Below the pieces are notes generated by a model that was not told where the DNA came from, did not search any database, and worked only from the letters and a program-made list of their open reading frames with translations. From Oleisolibacter albus (GTDB lineage: Bacteria > Pseudomonadota > Alphaproteobacteria > Azospirillales > Azospirillaceae): a stretch of 64,000 nt of DNA. The translations under genes and the position numbers were made by a program. How positions within the stretch are numbered: the first letter of the stretch is position 1; each line of letters starts with the position of its first letter. Positions 9,057-17,293 of the stretch are shown piece after piece. Location: NCBI RefSeq assembly GCF_003336875.1, contig NZ_QGNJ01000006.1:62001-126000 (forward strand), in the 5' to 3' direction.

Positions 9057-10472
9057 ATGCCCGAATCCCTGGACCCGCCGCCGGAGACGGCGCTGGACTT
9101 CGCCTTCGCCCGGCTGAAGGCGGCGGCTGCCGCCGATCCCGATCCCGATGCCGGGCGGCGGCGCGGCTGGCTGGCCGCGCTGGATCGGCAGCTGGTGCGG
9201 CGGCAGGCCGAGATCGTGGCCGCTATCGACGCCGATTTCGGTGGCCGGCTGGCCCACGAGACGCTGTTCGCCGAGCTGTATGTCACGGTGGCGGCGCTGC
9301 GCCATGCCCGCCGGCATCTGGGACGCTGGATGAAGCGCAGGCGGCGGCCGGTGCCGCTGACGCTGCAGCCGGGCCGGGCCTGGGTCGAGCCGCAGCCGCT
9401 GGGCGTGGTCGGCGTCATCGCCCCCTGGAACTATCCGTTGCAGCTGGCCCTGTGCCCGTTGGCGGGCATCCTGGCAGCCGGCAACCGGGTGCTGCTGAAA
9501 CCGTCGGAGCTGACGCCGCGGACCACGGCGCTGGTGGCGGAGATCCTGGCGGCTTCCCTGCCGGCGGATGTGGCGGCGGTGGTGTCGGGCGGGCCGGAAC
9601 TGGGCGCCCGTTTCGCCGCCCTGCCGTTCGATCATCTGCTGTTCACCGGCTCCACCCGCGTCGGCCGCATGGTCATGCAGGCGGCGGCGGCCAACCTGAC
9701 CCCGGTGACGCTGGAGCTGGGCGGCAAGTCGCCGGCCCTGCTGCTGCCCGATGCCGATGTGGCGGCGGCGGCGGCCGACATCGCCTATGGCAAATTCACC
9801 AATGCCGGCCAGACCTGTGTGGCGCCGGACTATGTGCTGCTGCCGCGGCCGGCGCTGGAACCGTTCCTGGCGGCGCTGCGGACGGCAGTGGCGACCCACT
9901 TCCCGGTCAGCGACGGTGCTTCCGCCATGACCGTGCTGTTCGGCGACAGGGCGCGGGAGCGGGCGGCGGCGCTGTTGCGGGATGCGACGCAGGCGGGGGC
10001 GCGGGTGGAGATGCTGGCCCCGCCGCCGCCGGGGCAGGCGCTGGCCCCGGCGGCCATCGTCGATCCGCCGGCGGGCTGCGGGCTGCTGCGGGAGGAGATC
10101 TTCGCGCCGCTGCTGCCGGTGCTGACCTATGACGGGCCGGATGAGGCGCTGGCGCGTATCCGCGCCGGAGACCGCCCCCTGGCGCTGTACCTGTTCGGCC
10201 GCGACCGGACCGCCATCGACCGGGTGCTGCGCACCACGGCGGCCGGCGGCGTGTCGGTCAACGACACGCTGATCCATGTGGCGGTGGAGGATCTGCCCTT
10301 CGGCGGCATAGGTCCAAGCGGCATCGGCCGCTATCACGGCCGCGACGGGTTCGACAGCTTCAGCCATCTGAAGGCGGTGTTCCAGCGGGGCCGGCCCCGC
10401 ACCGACCGGCTGATCCGCCCGCCGCTGAACGGCCTGCACCGGCGCCTGCTGCGCCTTCTGTTGGGGGGCTGA
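9057..10472 (+). CDS. Aldehyde dehydrogenase, coniferyl-aldehyde-dehydrogenase-like
   Basis: 471 residues, the short class-3/CalB-like ALDH size. IAPWNYPLQL marks the NAD(P)-binding region. Glu220 in LELGGKSP and Cys254 in NAGQTCVAPDYV are the catalytic base and nucleophile. EIFAPLLPVL is the usual distal motif, and the C-terminus ends in a hydrophobic/basic tail as in membrane-associated family members. It oxidises an aldehyde to the acid with NAD(P). The start at 9057 has GGGAGA 8 bases upstream; 9048 is also in frame. It lies 16 bases after the TonB receptor, and its stop overlaps the start of the symporter gene (TGATG). It is the likely sink for an aldehyde produced in this cassette. Confidence 0.88.
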   Translation: MPESLDPPPETALDFAFARLKAAAAADPDPDAGRRRGWLAALDRQLVRRQAEIVAAIDADFGGRLAHETLFAELYVTVAALRHARRHLGRWMKRRRRPVPLTLQPGRAWVEPQPLGVVGVIAPWNYPLQLALCPLAGILAAGNRVLLKPSELTPRTTALVAEILAASLPADVAAVVSGGPELGARFAALPFDHLLFTGSTRVGRMVMQAAAANLTPVTLELGGKSPALLLPDADVAAAAADIAYGKFTNAGQTCVAPDYVLLPRPALEPFLAALRTAVATHFPVSDGASAMTVLFGDRARERAAALLRDATQAGARVEMLAPPPPGQALAPAAIVDPPAGCGLLREEIFAPLLPVLTYDGPDEALARIRAGDRPLALYLFGRDRTAIDRVLRTTAAGGVSVNDTLIHVAVEDLPFGGIGPSGIGRYHGRDGFDSFSHLKAVFQRGRPRTDRLIRPPLNGLHRRLLRLLLGG

Positions 10473-11881
10473 TGCCCATGACCGGTTCCGTTCCTCTCAG
10501 TCCCCCCGGTGTCGCGCAAGGTGCGGCCGGGCCGGACGCCCCGGTGGGGCATCTGCGGGCGCTGGCCTTCGGCACCGGTTCGGTGGCGGCGGCGACCTTC
10601 AATGTCACGCCGCAGCTCTGGCTGCTGTTCTTTCTGACCGAGACGCTGTCGGTGCCGGCGGCCTGGGCCGGGCTGGCCGTGCTGGTGCCCAAGGCCTGGG
10701 AATTCCTGTTCGATCCTGCCGTCGGCTGGCTGTCCGACCGTGCCCGTGCCCGCCATGGCGTGCGCTGGCCCTGGCTGCTGGCCGGCGCCGTGCTGTTTCC
10801 CGGCGCCTTCATGGCCCTGTTCGGGCCGCCGGTGTTCGCGGACTGGCGCTGGACCCTGGGCTGGGTCACCGGCGCCTTCCTGCTGGCCACCAGCGCCTAT
10901 TCCATTTTCGCCATCCCCTTCGTCGCCTTGCCGGGGGAGGTGTCGCGCGATCCGGCGGTGCGCACGCGGGTGGTGGCCTGGCGCATGGCCTTCGTCGGCG
11001 TCGGCGTGCTGATGGCCGGCGGGTTGGCCCCGGTGCTGGTGGAGCAGGGCGGTGGCGGCCGGGCCGGTTTCGCCCATATGGCGGGGGTGCTGAGCGTGGT
11101 CTGCACCCTGACCATGCTGCTGGCGGCAATGGCTGCCCGCGGCTTTCCCCGCCAGGCACCGGTCCATGGCGGCAGTGGGGGCGGCAGTGGGGACGGCAGC
11201 GGTGCGCCCGGTGACCGTGCCCTGGCGCTGCTGCTGGCCAACCGCGCCTATCGCTGGCTGTGGGGGGCCTATCTGCTGCAGATGGTGGCCATCGCCGTGA
11301 CCGCGGCCATGCTGCCCTATGCCGTGACCCATGTCATGGGCGCCCCGGCCGATCACGCGGCGCTGCTGTTCGTGGCCATGACCCTGGGCAGCATCTTCAC
11401 CATGCCGCTGTGGACCTGGGCGCGGCGGCGGATGGGAACGCTGCCCGCCTATGGGGCGGCGACGCTGCTGTGCGTGGCCGGGTCTGTGGCGCTGTACGAT
11501 GTGGTGCTGGCCAGCCTGCCGCTGGCCTGCCTGGCGGCGTTCCTGGCCGGGGTCGGGCAGGCCGGGCAGCAGCTGCTGCCTTTCGCCCTGCTGCCGGCGG
11601 TGACGGAGCGGAGCGGCGGTCCCCATGCCGATCCGCTGCGCCATGGCGGCCTGTTCGCCGGGGTCTGGGTGGCGGGGGAGAAGCTGGGACTGGCCCTGGG
11701 CGGGGCCCTGGCCGGGCTGTTGCTGGGGCTGGCCGGCTATGTGGAAGGGGGTCAGGGACAGGCGCCCGGCGTGGTGGCCTGGATCCCCGTGCTCTTCGCC
11801 CTGGTCCCGGCCGGCATCTTCCTGGTCAGCCTGCTGCCGTTGCGCCTGCTCGACCGGCTGGCGCCGGGGCTGGGGGACTGA
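10472..11881 (+). CDS. MFS transporter of the GPH (glycoside-pentoside-hexuronide:cation symporter) type
   Basis: 469 residues with about 12 hydrophobic helices. The N-terminal NVTPQLWLLFFLTE and the DPAVGWLSDRAR loop are the MFS_2/GPH signature. The protein should import a solute across the inner membrane with a cation. The ATG overlaps the aldehyde dehydrogenase stop (TGATG), and a run of G residues upstream may serve as ribosome-binding site; ATG 10478 is an alternative. A GPH transporter beside a lactone-oxidase-like enzyme points to a sugar-derived or glycoside substrate for the cassette. It is the last co-directional gene of the cassette. Confidence 0.85.
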   Translation: MPMTGSVPLSPPGVAQGAAGPDAPVGHLRALAFGTGSVAAATFNVTPQLWLLFFLTETLSVPAAWAGLAVLVPKAWEFLFDPAVGWLSDRARARHGVRWPWLLAGAVLFPGAFMALFGPPVFADWRWTLGWVTGAFLLATSAYSIFAIPFVALPGEVSRDPAVRTRVVAWRMAFVGVGVLMAGGLAPVLVEQGGGGRAGFAHMAGVLSVVCTLTMLLAAMAARGFPRQAPVHGGSGGGSGDGSGAPGDRALALLLANRAYRWLWGAYLLQMVAIAVTAAMLPYAVTHVMGAPADHAALLFVAMTLGSIFTMPLWTWARRRMGTLPAYGAATLLCVAGSVALYDVVLASLPLACLAAFLAGVGQAGQQLLPFALLPAVTERSGGPHADPLRHGGLFAGVWVAGEKLGLALGGALAGLLLGLAGYVEGGQGQAPGVVAWIPVLFALVPAGIFLVSLLPLRLLDRLAPGLGD

Positions 11882-11999
11882 AGGGAGGGGTATGGGGTTG
11901 CGGCGGGGCGGCGCTGCTGCCAGCATGGACCGGCCCGGGACCGGCGCGCCGACGGTGGTGAGCCGGCGCCCATGCCCCGAAGTCCGTGAGTCGAGTGCC

Positions 12000-12284
12000 A
12001 TGCTGATCCCGAAGAAATCCCCTGCTGCCAGACCCGCCCGTGATGCGGAGGGCGTGGCCCTGCGCGCTGTGGCCTTCCTGGCGGGGGACGAGGAACTGCT
12101 GGCCCGCTTCGTCACCCTGACCGGCTGCGGCCCGGACCAGCTGCGCGCCGGCCTGTCCGATCCGGCCTTCCTGGGCGGGGTCCTGGATTTCCTGCTGGGC
12201 GACGAACCCACCGCCGCCGCTTTCGCCGCCGCCGAGGATCTGTCGCCGGAGGATCTGGCGCGGATACGGTCCAGGTTGCCGTAA
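12000..12284 (+). CDS. DUF3572 family protein
   Basis: A 94-residue protein with the conserved alphaproteobacterial pattern: an RAVAFLAGDEELLARFVTLTG helix pair, LRAGLSDPAFLGGVLDFLLGDE, and a short acidic-basic C-terminus. Function is unknown. In many alphaproteobacteria it is a small single-copy gene near cell-cycle response regulators. The ATG at 12000 gives family-normal length, whereas the frame opens much further upstream inside the symporter gene. It is separated from that gene by about 118 bases and is probably a separate unit. Confidence 0.75.
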   Translation: MLIPKKSPAARPARDAEGVALRAVAFLAGDEELLARFVTLTGCGPDQLRAGLSDPAFLGGVLDFLLGDEPTAAAFAAAEDLSPEDLARIRSRLP

Positions 12285-12502
12285 GCGGGCGGAGGACGAC
12301 CGTTTCATTCTGGAGCGCTGCTCGACAGGCGCTCACCGTGGAGGCGTTTGGCTCCGCGTGCCGATCCGTTCGGGGCGTGCATCCGAGGCTGCCGCGGGTT
12401 GGACAATCCGCACGTGTCGGCGGCAGCCGGGCATTGCCCGCCGCCGCACCGAGGTCAACGCCTTTGCAGCCATTGGCCCGGAGCCTTACGGATGCGCGGG
12501 TT

Positions 12503-13081
12503 TCACTCGAACCAGGGACGGTAGATTTGTCGCGGCATCACATTCCGGTTGCGGGTCTTAATCGTCCGGGCGGGAACTCCACCAACGACTGTCCAAGCGT
12601 CCACATCCCTGGTGACAACGGCGCCCGCGGCAACGACGCATCCTTCGCCAAGAGTGACCCCCGGCAATATGGTGGCGCCGCTACAGATCCAGGCATAATC
12701 ACCGATGCTGACCGGCGCTGCCCGGTCGGCATGGTGCGGAGAGTCCGGATCATGTTCCAAGGTCCATATCCGGACTTCCGGTGCGATGTCCACATAATCG
12801 CCGATCGTGAGCCGGGCGCCCCTGCCGTCGAGCACCACGCCCGCATTGATCACCGACCTACTGCCGATCTGGATGCGAAAGCCGCGCAGGCGTGTCCTCA
12901 TGAGGATAGATGAGCCGGGTCCAACCTTGATAAAGAGCCGGTAAAAAAAAAGGCGAACAACGTGAAACGGGATACTGGCAACAAGGCTATTCAAAAATAA
13001 AATTACAAAATTTCTTGCAAATAGATAGGCCTGGCTCGTGGAGTGTCTTTCTCCATCTTTTGCTGATTTTCCTATCCACAT
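12503..13081 (-). CDS. Left-handed beta-helix O-acyltransferase (WcaF/maltose-acetyltransferase-like)
   Basis: 192 residues. A hydrophobic/basic N-terminal part is followed by hexapeptide repeats (IGSRSVINAGVVLDG, LTIGDYVDIAPEVRIW, VSIGDYAWICSGATILPGVTLGEGCVVAAGAVVTRDV), the left-handed parallel beta-helix of acetyl-CoA-dependent O-acetyltransferases. His in TLEHDPDSP is the likely catalytic residue. It probably acetylates a sugar of the exopolysaccharide. AAGGAA precedes the ATG by 6 bases. It follows the Wzz gene (69-base gap) in the leftward arm of the polysaccharide island. Confidence 0.85.
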   Translation of the reverse strand: MWIGKSAKDGERHSTSQAYLFARNFVILFLNSLVASIPFHVVRLFFYRLFIKVGPGSSILMRTRLRGFRIQIGSRSVINAGVVLDGRGARLTIGDYVDIAPEVRIWTLEHDPDSPHHADRAAPVSIGDYAWICSGATILPGVTLGEGCVVAAGAVVTRDVDAWTVVGGVPARTIKTRNRNVMPRQIYRPWFE

Positions 13082-13150
13082 TTTTATTTCCTTTTGTGCG
13101 TATCCCGTTGTGCATATCCGACGTGGGCAGGCTGTCCTGGTCGTTTCGCT

Positions 13151-14068
13151 CTATCGGTTCTTATGCGGGGTCAGAAGGATGAAAATAACGCCCAGAAAAA
13201 ATCCGGCCAAGATGCCAATAAGTACAGAAAGTGGGAGCGATTTATTCACTAACTTCGCTTCCCGCATCGGCTCCTGGATGAACTGAAGCGGAAAAGTCGT
13301 TGCGCTGCGGGCGATGCTCACCGCCCTATACTGGTCAGCCAGGGTGGAGATGATGGCGGACCGGCTGGATGTGATATCGACGCGCGAAATTTCCTGTTCA
13401 AGGAAGCGGATATACTGTTCTTTCTCGGAAATTATACGATTCCGCACCACTTCCGACAGTTCAATCACCATAATCCGGAGAAACTCTTCCGCAAACTGTG
13501 GATCGCTCGAACGCATGCTCAGCTGGAAAACAGAAGATTCTGACTGTCTCACCAGTGTAATGCTGCCATCAATGAAATTAGAGAGGTCATAATAATTAAC
13601 AGTCTCGCTTCTAGGAATGTTCAGCACGGCAGCAAGGGTGCTTTTAACGGCTTCCCCGACGCCATGTCGGGGTATCCATCGCTGGTTCTGTTCATCCCAC
13701 CTTTTGGCGAAGATTTTCCTTAAAAAGTTGTGCTTGCTTTCCAGCCGAAGGGCGAATGCTGGGGAGGTCATCAGCGACTTGAACTGGTCAACCTCGGTGG
13801 AGGTGGTCGGCCCGCGAAGGAGGGAAAAAGACGAAGTCGCCTGATTGGAGCGGATAGCGCTAACCGGGTCCGAATTTTCCACCATCAGGGCTGTGATCCG
13901 ATACTTTGGCGCCGACAAAGAAAGCTGAATAAGAGACAGGAGCAGTGCGCTTGCCATGGAAATAAGCAGAACCTTCCAACGCCGACGGATAATACGGGTC
14001 ATCTGGTCCAGAAGATCCCCTTGGCTATCAACCGATCCATCGTGATAACGGCTATCGTGTAGCGTCAA
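13151..14068 (-). CDS. Wzz/GNVR-type polysaccharide chain-length determinant protein
   Basis: 305 residues. Two transmembrane helices (about 30-52 and 280-300) flank a periplasmic helical domain, the layout of polysaccharide co-polymerases that set chain length. The N-terminal RRRWKVLLISM and the C-terminal SVLIGILAGFFLGVIFILL segments are typical. No C-terminal tyrosine-kinase domain is present, so it is a Wzz-type or split Wzc-type protein. The likely start is a TTG at 14068 with GGGAGA about 8 bases upstream; the next ATG (14002) would cut just before the first membrane helix. The gene lies between the glycosyltransferase and the acyltransferase on the same strand. Confidence 0.8.
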   Translation of the reverse strand: MTLHDSRYHDGSVDSQGDLLDQMTRIIRRRWKVLLISMASALLLSLIQLSLSAPKYRITALMVENSDPVSAIRSNQATSSFSLLRGPTTSTEVDQFKSLMTSPAFALRLESKHNFLRKIFAKRWDEQNQRWIPRHGVGEAVKSTLAAVLNIPRSETVNYYDLSNFIDGSITLVRQSESSVFQLSMRSSDPQFAEEFLRIMVIELSEVVRNRIISEKEQYIRFLEQEISRVDITSSRSAIISTLADQYRAVSIARSATTFPLQFIQEPMREAKLVNKSLPLSVLIGILAGFFLGVIFILLTPHKNR

Positions 14069-14178
14069 TTTATTTTCTCCCGTCAGAATATCCTGCTTAG
14101 CTTCAGGCTCTGCTATGGCGAAGGCATATTTTGTACGACCGGATTGTCCGAAAACCTAGCATAAGCCAGACAACCGGG

Positions 14179-15489
14179 CTACGAATTCCCATTGCCGCAT
14201 GCTCCGCCCTTGCCGAGCAGAATATCGACGAGTGTTTCTGCCCGATGAAATGAGGCATAGGCAGGCGCCCGTGCCTGCGCCTGCGCCTCAAGTTCTGGCA
14301 GTCGCCGAACCGCGTCGATCACGGCTGCCCCAAAGGACTTTTCCCCATCGAACAGCACGGCGCCCGCATTGCTGGCTTGGCTGCCAAGCCAGCAATGGGT
14401 CGGGACGACGATCGGCTTGGCGGCAGCGATGGCTTGCACCAAGACGCCGGAACTCCGCGCCCTATATGCCTCCGGGCGATAAGGCAGAAGCACGATGTCG
14501 GCGGCCAGCAACAGACTCTGAAACTCCGGCGAGGTCAGAGGCTGGTCCAACAGTTTTACGCTCGGAAATCCGGCCAAGCGCATCCGGGCGGCCGTCACTT
14601 CCGGTTCCTCATAGCCTTTCGGGGCTACGGACTGGAAAAGGGCGCAATGGGGAATGCCGGCATCTTCCAGCGCTTGTACGGCCGACGGCAGGAGATCGAA
14701 TCCTTTTTCTGCCCGCGGATTCCCGAGATAGACCAGCTTAAGGCCCGGTTCGGCGCGCCATTTCTGTAAACTGTCCAAATCCGGCTGTGGTTGCGGATAG
14801 GGAATGGGAAGAAGGTGGAAATCCACGGCCCCGGCTGCCGAAAGACGATAGTCGTCGCACAGTTCTTCCGTGTCGCAGTAGAAGCGGAAAGCCCTGAGGG
14901 TCGCGGGATCGGCTGCCATCCGGCGGAACAAGGCGGATATGCCGGGATAGCCGAGATCCGGCTGTTCCATTTCCGCCGCGTCTCGCCGGAGCACAATATG
15001 GAACTGTCCGGCCTGATAGGCCGGATTTGAGGCGACCGCCGACCAAACGATATGCAATTCGCACAGGCGGATCGTCGGAATGAAGACGTGAGTCTCCGGG
15101 CCGATGCCGACGCGGTCCAGGGCCGACTCAAATTCTTGCTGAAAGACGGCCATCTGGTCGGACCGCCGGGTCGGCGCCACTCCCTTGACCAGGCGATATA
15201 CCCTGCGCAGCGCCTGAGCCAGGGGCACTTGAAGCGTTGCCGGAAGATGGCCAAGAAGATCCCGGACCCATCGTTTGGTCGGGTTGGTCTGGTCCCAGGC
15301 CATAGAGAACCAGGGATAGAGGTGTGCTCCGGGGAACGAGACCGTTGCGGAATCGCAGTCCTTGTTGGAGAAGACGGTGATCGACGCGGCACGTGCGTGG
15401 ACGGCTTCGATCACGGAAAGATCATACTCGTAATAGTGACCGGACATTCCTCTAAGAGACTGATCCATCACAACAAAATTGACGACCAT
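14179..15489 (-). CDS. Glycosyltransferase, GT-B fold (family 4-like)
   Basis: 436 residues. The C-terminal half has the GT-B donor-binding pattern: LKLVYLGNPRAEKGFDLL (start of the second Rossmann domain), then LLAADIVLLPYRPEAYRARSSGVLVQAIAAAKPIVV, with the Glu/Ser-Gly nucleotide-sugar contacts of GT4. The N-terminal half is an acceptor-type domain with little recognisable detail. It should transfer a sugar to a lipid-linked glycan in the cytoplasm. GGGGACAGG lies just before the ATG. A short frame ends 15 bases upstream of the start. Confidence 0.78.
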   Translation of the reverse strand: MVVNFVVMDQSLRGMSGHYYEYDLSVIEAVHARAASITVFSNKDCDSATVSFPGAHLYPWFSMAWDQTNPTKRWVRDLLGHLPATLQVPLAQALRRVYRLVKGVAPTRRSDQMAVFQQEFESALDRVGIGPETHVFIPTIRLCELHIVWSAVASNPAYQAGQFHIVLRRDAAEMEQPDLGYPGISALFRRMAADPATLRAFRFYCDTEELCDDYRLSAAGAVDFHLLPIPYPQPQPDLDSLQKWRAEPGLKLVYLGNPRAEKGFDLLPSAVQALEDAGIPHCALFQSVAPKGYEEPEVTAARMRLAGFPSVKLLDQPLTSPEFQSLLLAADIVLLPYRPEAYRARSSGVLVQAIAAAKPIVVPTHCWLGSQASNAGAVLFDGEKSFGAAVIDAVRRLPELEAQAQARAPAYASFHRAETLVDILLGKGGACGNGNS

Positions 15490-15503
15490 AACCTGTCCCC
15501 GCC

Positions 15504-15692
15504 CTAAGGCTTCTGCAGTTCGCTATTGTCCGATACGCCGACAGATGCCGTAAACCACGAAGGCAGCCCCAGAGGCAATATCGCGGAACTGGCGCCGATC
15601 AACATTGCCTGGGCGCGCTCCGGTCCGTGCCGGGCAGGAATCGTCCACCGTAGCCCCACCTCCGTACCGACCACCTGCGCCATTGTAGCCAA
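15504..15692 (-). CDS. Possible small protein upstream of the glycosyltransferase gene
   Basis: A 62-residue frame ending 15 bases before the glycosyltransferase start, so spacing would allow one transcript. The product has one moderately hydrophobic stretch (AMLIGASSAILPLGLPSWF) and no recognised domain. No good ribosome-binding site is seen, and an opposite-strand frame of similar length exists. It may be a relic or not a gene. Confidence 0.25.
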   Translation of the reverse strand: MATMAQVVGTEVGLRWTIPARHGPERAQAMLIGASSAILPLGLPSWFTASVGVSDNSELQKP

Positions 15693-16265
15693 TTGTCGTG
15701 GGTTCTAACGTTCATCCGTCAAGTCCGCAATCGAAATTCCCGTCCTGCGGGGGCTTGCAGCCCGGTCTGCGGCGATGAACAGAACGGCTGCTTCTTTATG
15801 TGGGGGCGACTTCAGTGAGCTGTTGTCGTCAACAAATTTGTGAAGATTTGTTGAAACAAACAGGGATGGCCAAATTTGTCTTGCTTGCGCGGATTGCCGC
15901 CAAGTAGGTCGCAGACGAAACGCGGCGCGATTTTGTCACTCAGGAGAGGTGTGGGCTTGACCATGGCAGGGGCGCTTGCGATAAGAAATCGTCGTCCCCG
16001 ACGGGTACCTTCCGGGTTAATGATATGGATGCTTCGGGCAGGGGGACAACTTCCCTGGCGACGCCTCCCCGCTTGTTGCGTGCGATATTGAGGGGGTCAT
16101 GCGCAATTGAATGAACTGGAATTCCGCAAGAGAAATCTAAATTGTTGGATATTTCTCTTTTGGGAGCATAAGATCCCACTCCGTTAAATCAAATAGCCTG
16201 CTGTTGGGGCGATGCTGTGGCCCGCGGCGGCTGGGTGACGGGCCGACTATAGATGAGGCGACATT
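15693..16265. other. Divergent intergenic region between the two arms of the polysaccharide island
   Basis: About 570 bases with no convincing gene. It should hold the promoters of both arms. A perfect inverted repeat lies at 15830-15853. A 29-codon frame from ATG 16025 to 16114 and a 13-codon frame after 15860 were seen but have no recognisable homology. The stretch 16110-16200 is AT-richer and is the likely promoter side for the rightward arm. Confidence 0.4.
15830..15853. promoter_or_regulatory. Inverted repeat, possible operator in the divergent promoter region
   Basis: CAACAAAT (15830-15837) and ATTTGTTG (15846-15853) are perfect 8-base arms around an 8-base spacer, in otherwise GC-rich DNA. 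The centre-to-centre distance suits a dimeric DNA-binding protein. No T-run follows, so a terminator is unlikely. The binding protein is unknown. Confidence 0.35.
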
Positions 16266-17270
16266 GTGATCATTAGCCGAACCCCATTTCGCGTCTCTCT
16301 TTTTGGTGGTGGCACAGATCTTCCGCTTTGGTACCGCCGGCATGGTGGTGCGGTTCTCGGCATGGCGATCAACAAATATACCTACCTGACCCTCCGGCGG
16401 CTGCCTCCCTTTTTCGAACACAAGCACCGGATCGTCTATTCCCGCATCGAGCAGGTGCGCGAAAATTCCGAAATCGAGCATCCGGCCGTTCGGGCCGTGT
16501 TTGATGAGGTGGGGGTCAGCGAGGGGCTTGAGATTCATAATGACGCTGATCTTCCGGCGCGCTCGGGACTCGGGTCCAGTTCGGCCTTCACCGTCGGTCT
16601 GCTGAACGTCCTGGCGGCCCAGCGTGGTGTTCGCATGTCCAAGCAGCAGCTGGCCCTCGAAGCGATCCGCATCGAGCAGGACGTGATCGGCGAGGCCGTC
16701 GGATCGCAGGACCAGATCTGGGCCGCCTATGGAGGCTTCAATCGGATCGACTTCCAGGCGGACGGCTCCTTTGATGTTCGGCCGGTCGTCATGCCCTCGC
16801 AACGCATGGACGCTCTGCTCGGCTCGCTTATGCTGTTTTTCACCGGCTTCTCCCGGTTTGCGGCTCAGATCGAGCACAAGAAGATGGAGAATTTGGAGCA
16901 GAAGGAAAAACAGCTGCACGAGATCAGGGGATTGGTGGACGAGGCCGAGACCATCCTATGCCAGCCGGACCGTAGTCTGGACGAGTTGGGAGGGCTGTTG
17001 CATGAGGGCTGGATGCGCAAGCGGTCGCTGGCTGACGGGGTCAGCACGGGGAGCATCGACGAGATCTATGATGCCGCCCTGGGGGCCGGCGCCATTGGTG
17101 GCAAATTGCTGGGCGCTGGCGGCGGCGGTTTCATCCTGTTCTATGTTCCGCCGGAGAAACGCCAGTCGGTGCGCAAGCGCCTCTCCTCTCTGATCGAGGT
17201 CGATCTCGGCATCGATCGCACCGGCAGCACCATTGTGATGTATGAACCCAACGGCCTGCATCGCCGTTGA
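16266..17270 (+). CDS. GHMP-family sugar kinase (HddA-like D-glycero-D-manno-heptose 7-phosphate kinase)
   Basis: 334 residues. N-terminal ISRTPFRVSLFGGGTDLP, the ATP-binding ARSGLGSSSAFTVGLLNVL near residue 100, and C-terminal KLLGAGGGGFILFY are the three GHMP motifs in the form typical of HddA kinases. In known pathways HddA phosphorylates a heptose 7-phosphate at C1 before GDP activation; related enzymes act on fucose. The start is GTG with GAGG 7 bases upstream. It heads the rightward arm of the island and is 23 bases from the epimerase gene. GmhA, GmhB and HddC partners are not in this window, so the exact sugar is uncertain. Confidence 0.78.
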   Translation: MIISRTPFRVSLFGGGTDLPLWYRRHGGAVLGMAINKYTYLTLRRLPPFFEHKHRIVYSRIEQVRENSEIEHPAVRAVFDEVGVSEGLEIHNDADLPARSGLGSSSAFTVGLLNVLAAQRGVRMSKQQLALEAIRIEQDVIGEAVGSQDQIWAAYGGFNRIDFQADGSFDVRPVVMPSQRMDALLGSLMLFFTGFSRFAAQIEHKKMENLEQKEKQLHEIRGLVDEAETILCQPDRSLDELGGLLHEGWMRKRSLADGVSTGSIDEIYDAALGAGAIGGKLLGAGGGGFILFYVPPEKRQSVRKRLSSLIEVDLGIDRTGSTIVMYEPNGLHRR

Positions 17271-17293
17271 AGATCTGCAGGATTGGACACACC

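Noticed and set aside
10334-12211. 625-residue leftward frame
   Set aside because: Runs antisense through the symporter and DUF3572 genes; Gln/Arg/His-rich shadow.
15876-16179. Short frames on both strands in the divergent polysaccharide promoter region
   Set aside because: No homology, no good ribosome-binding site, and overlapping frames on both strands.
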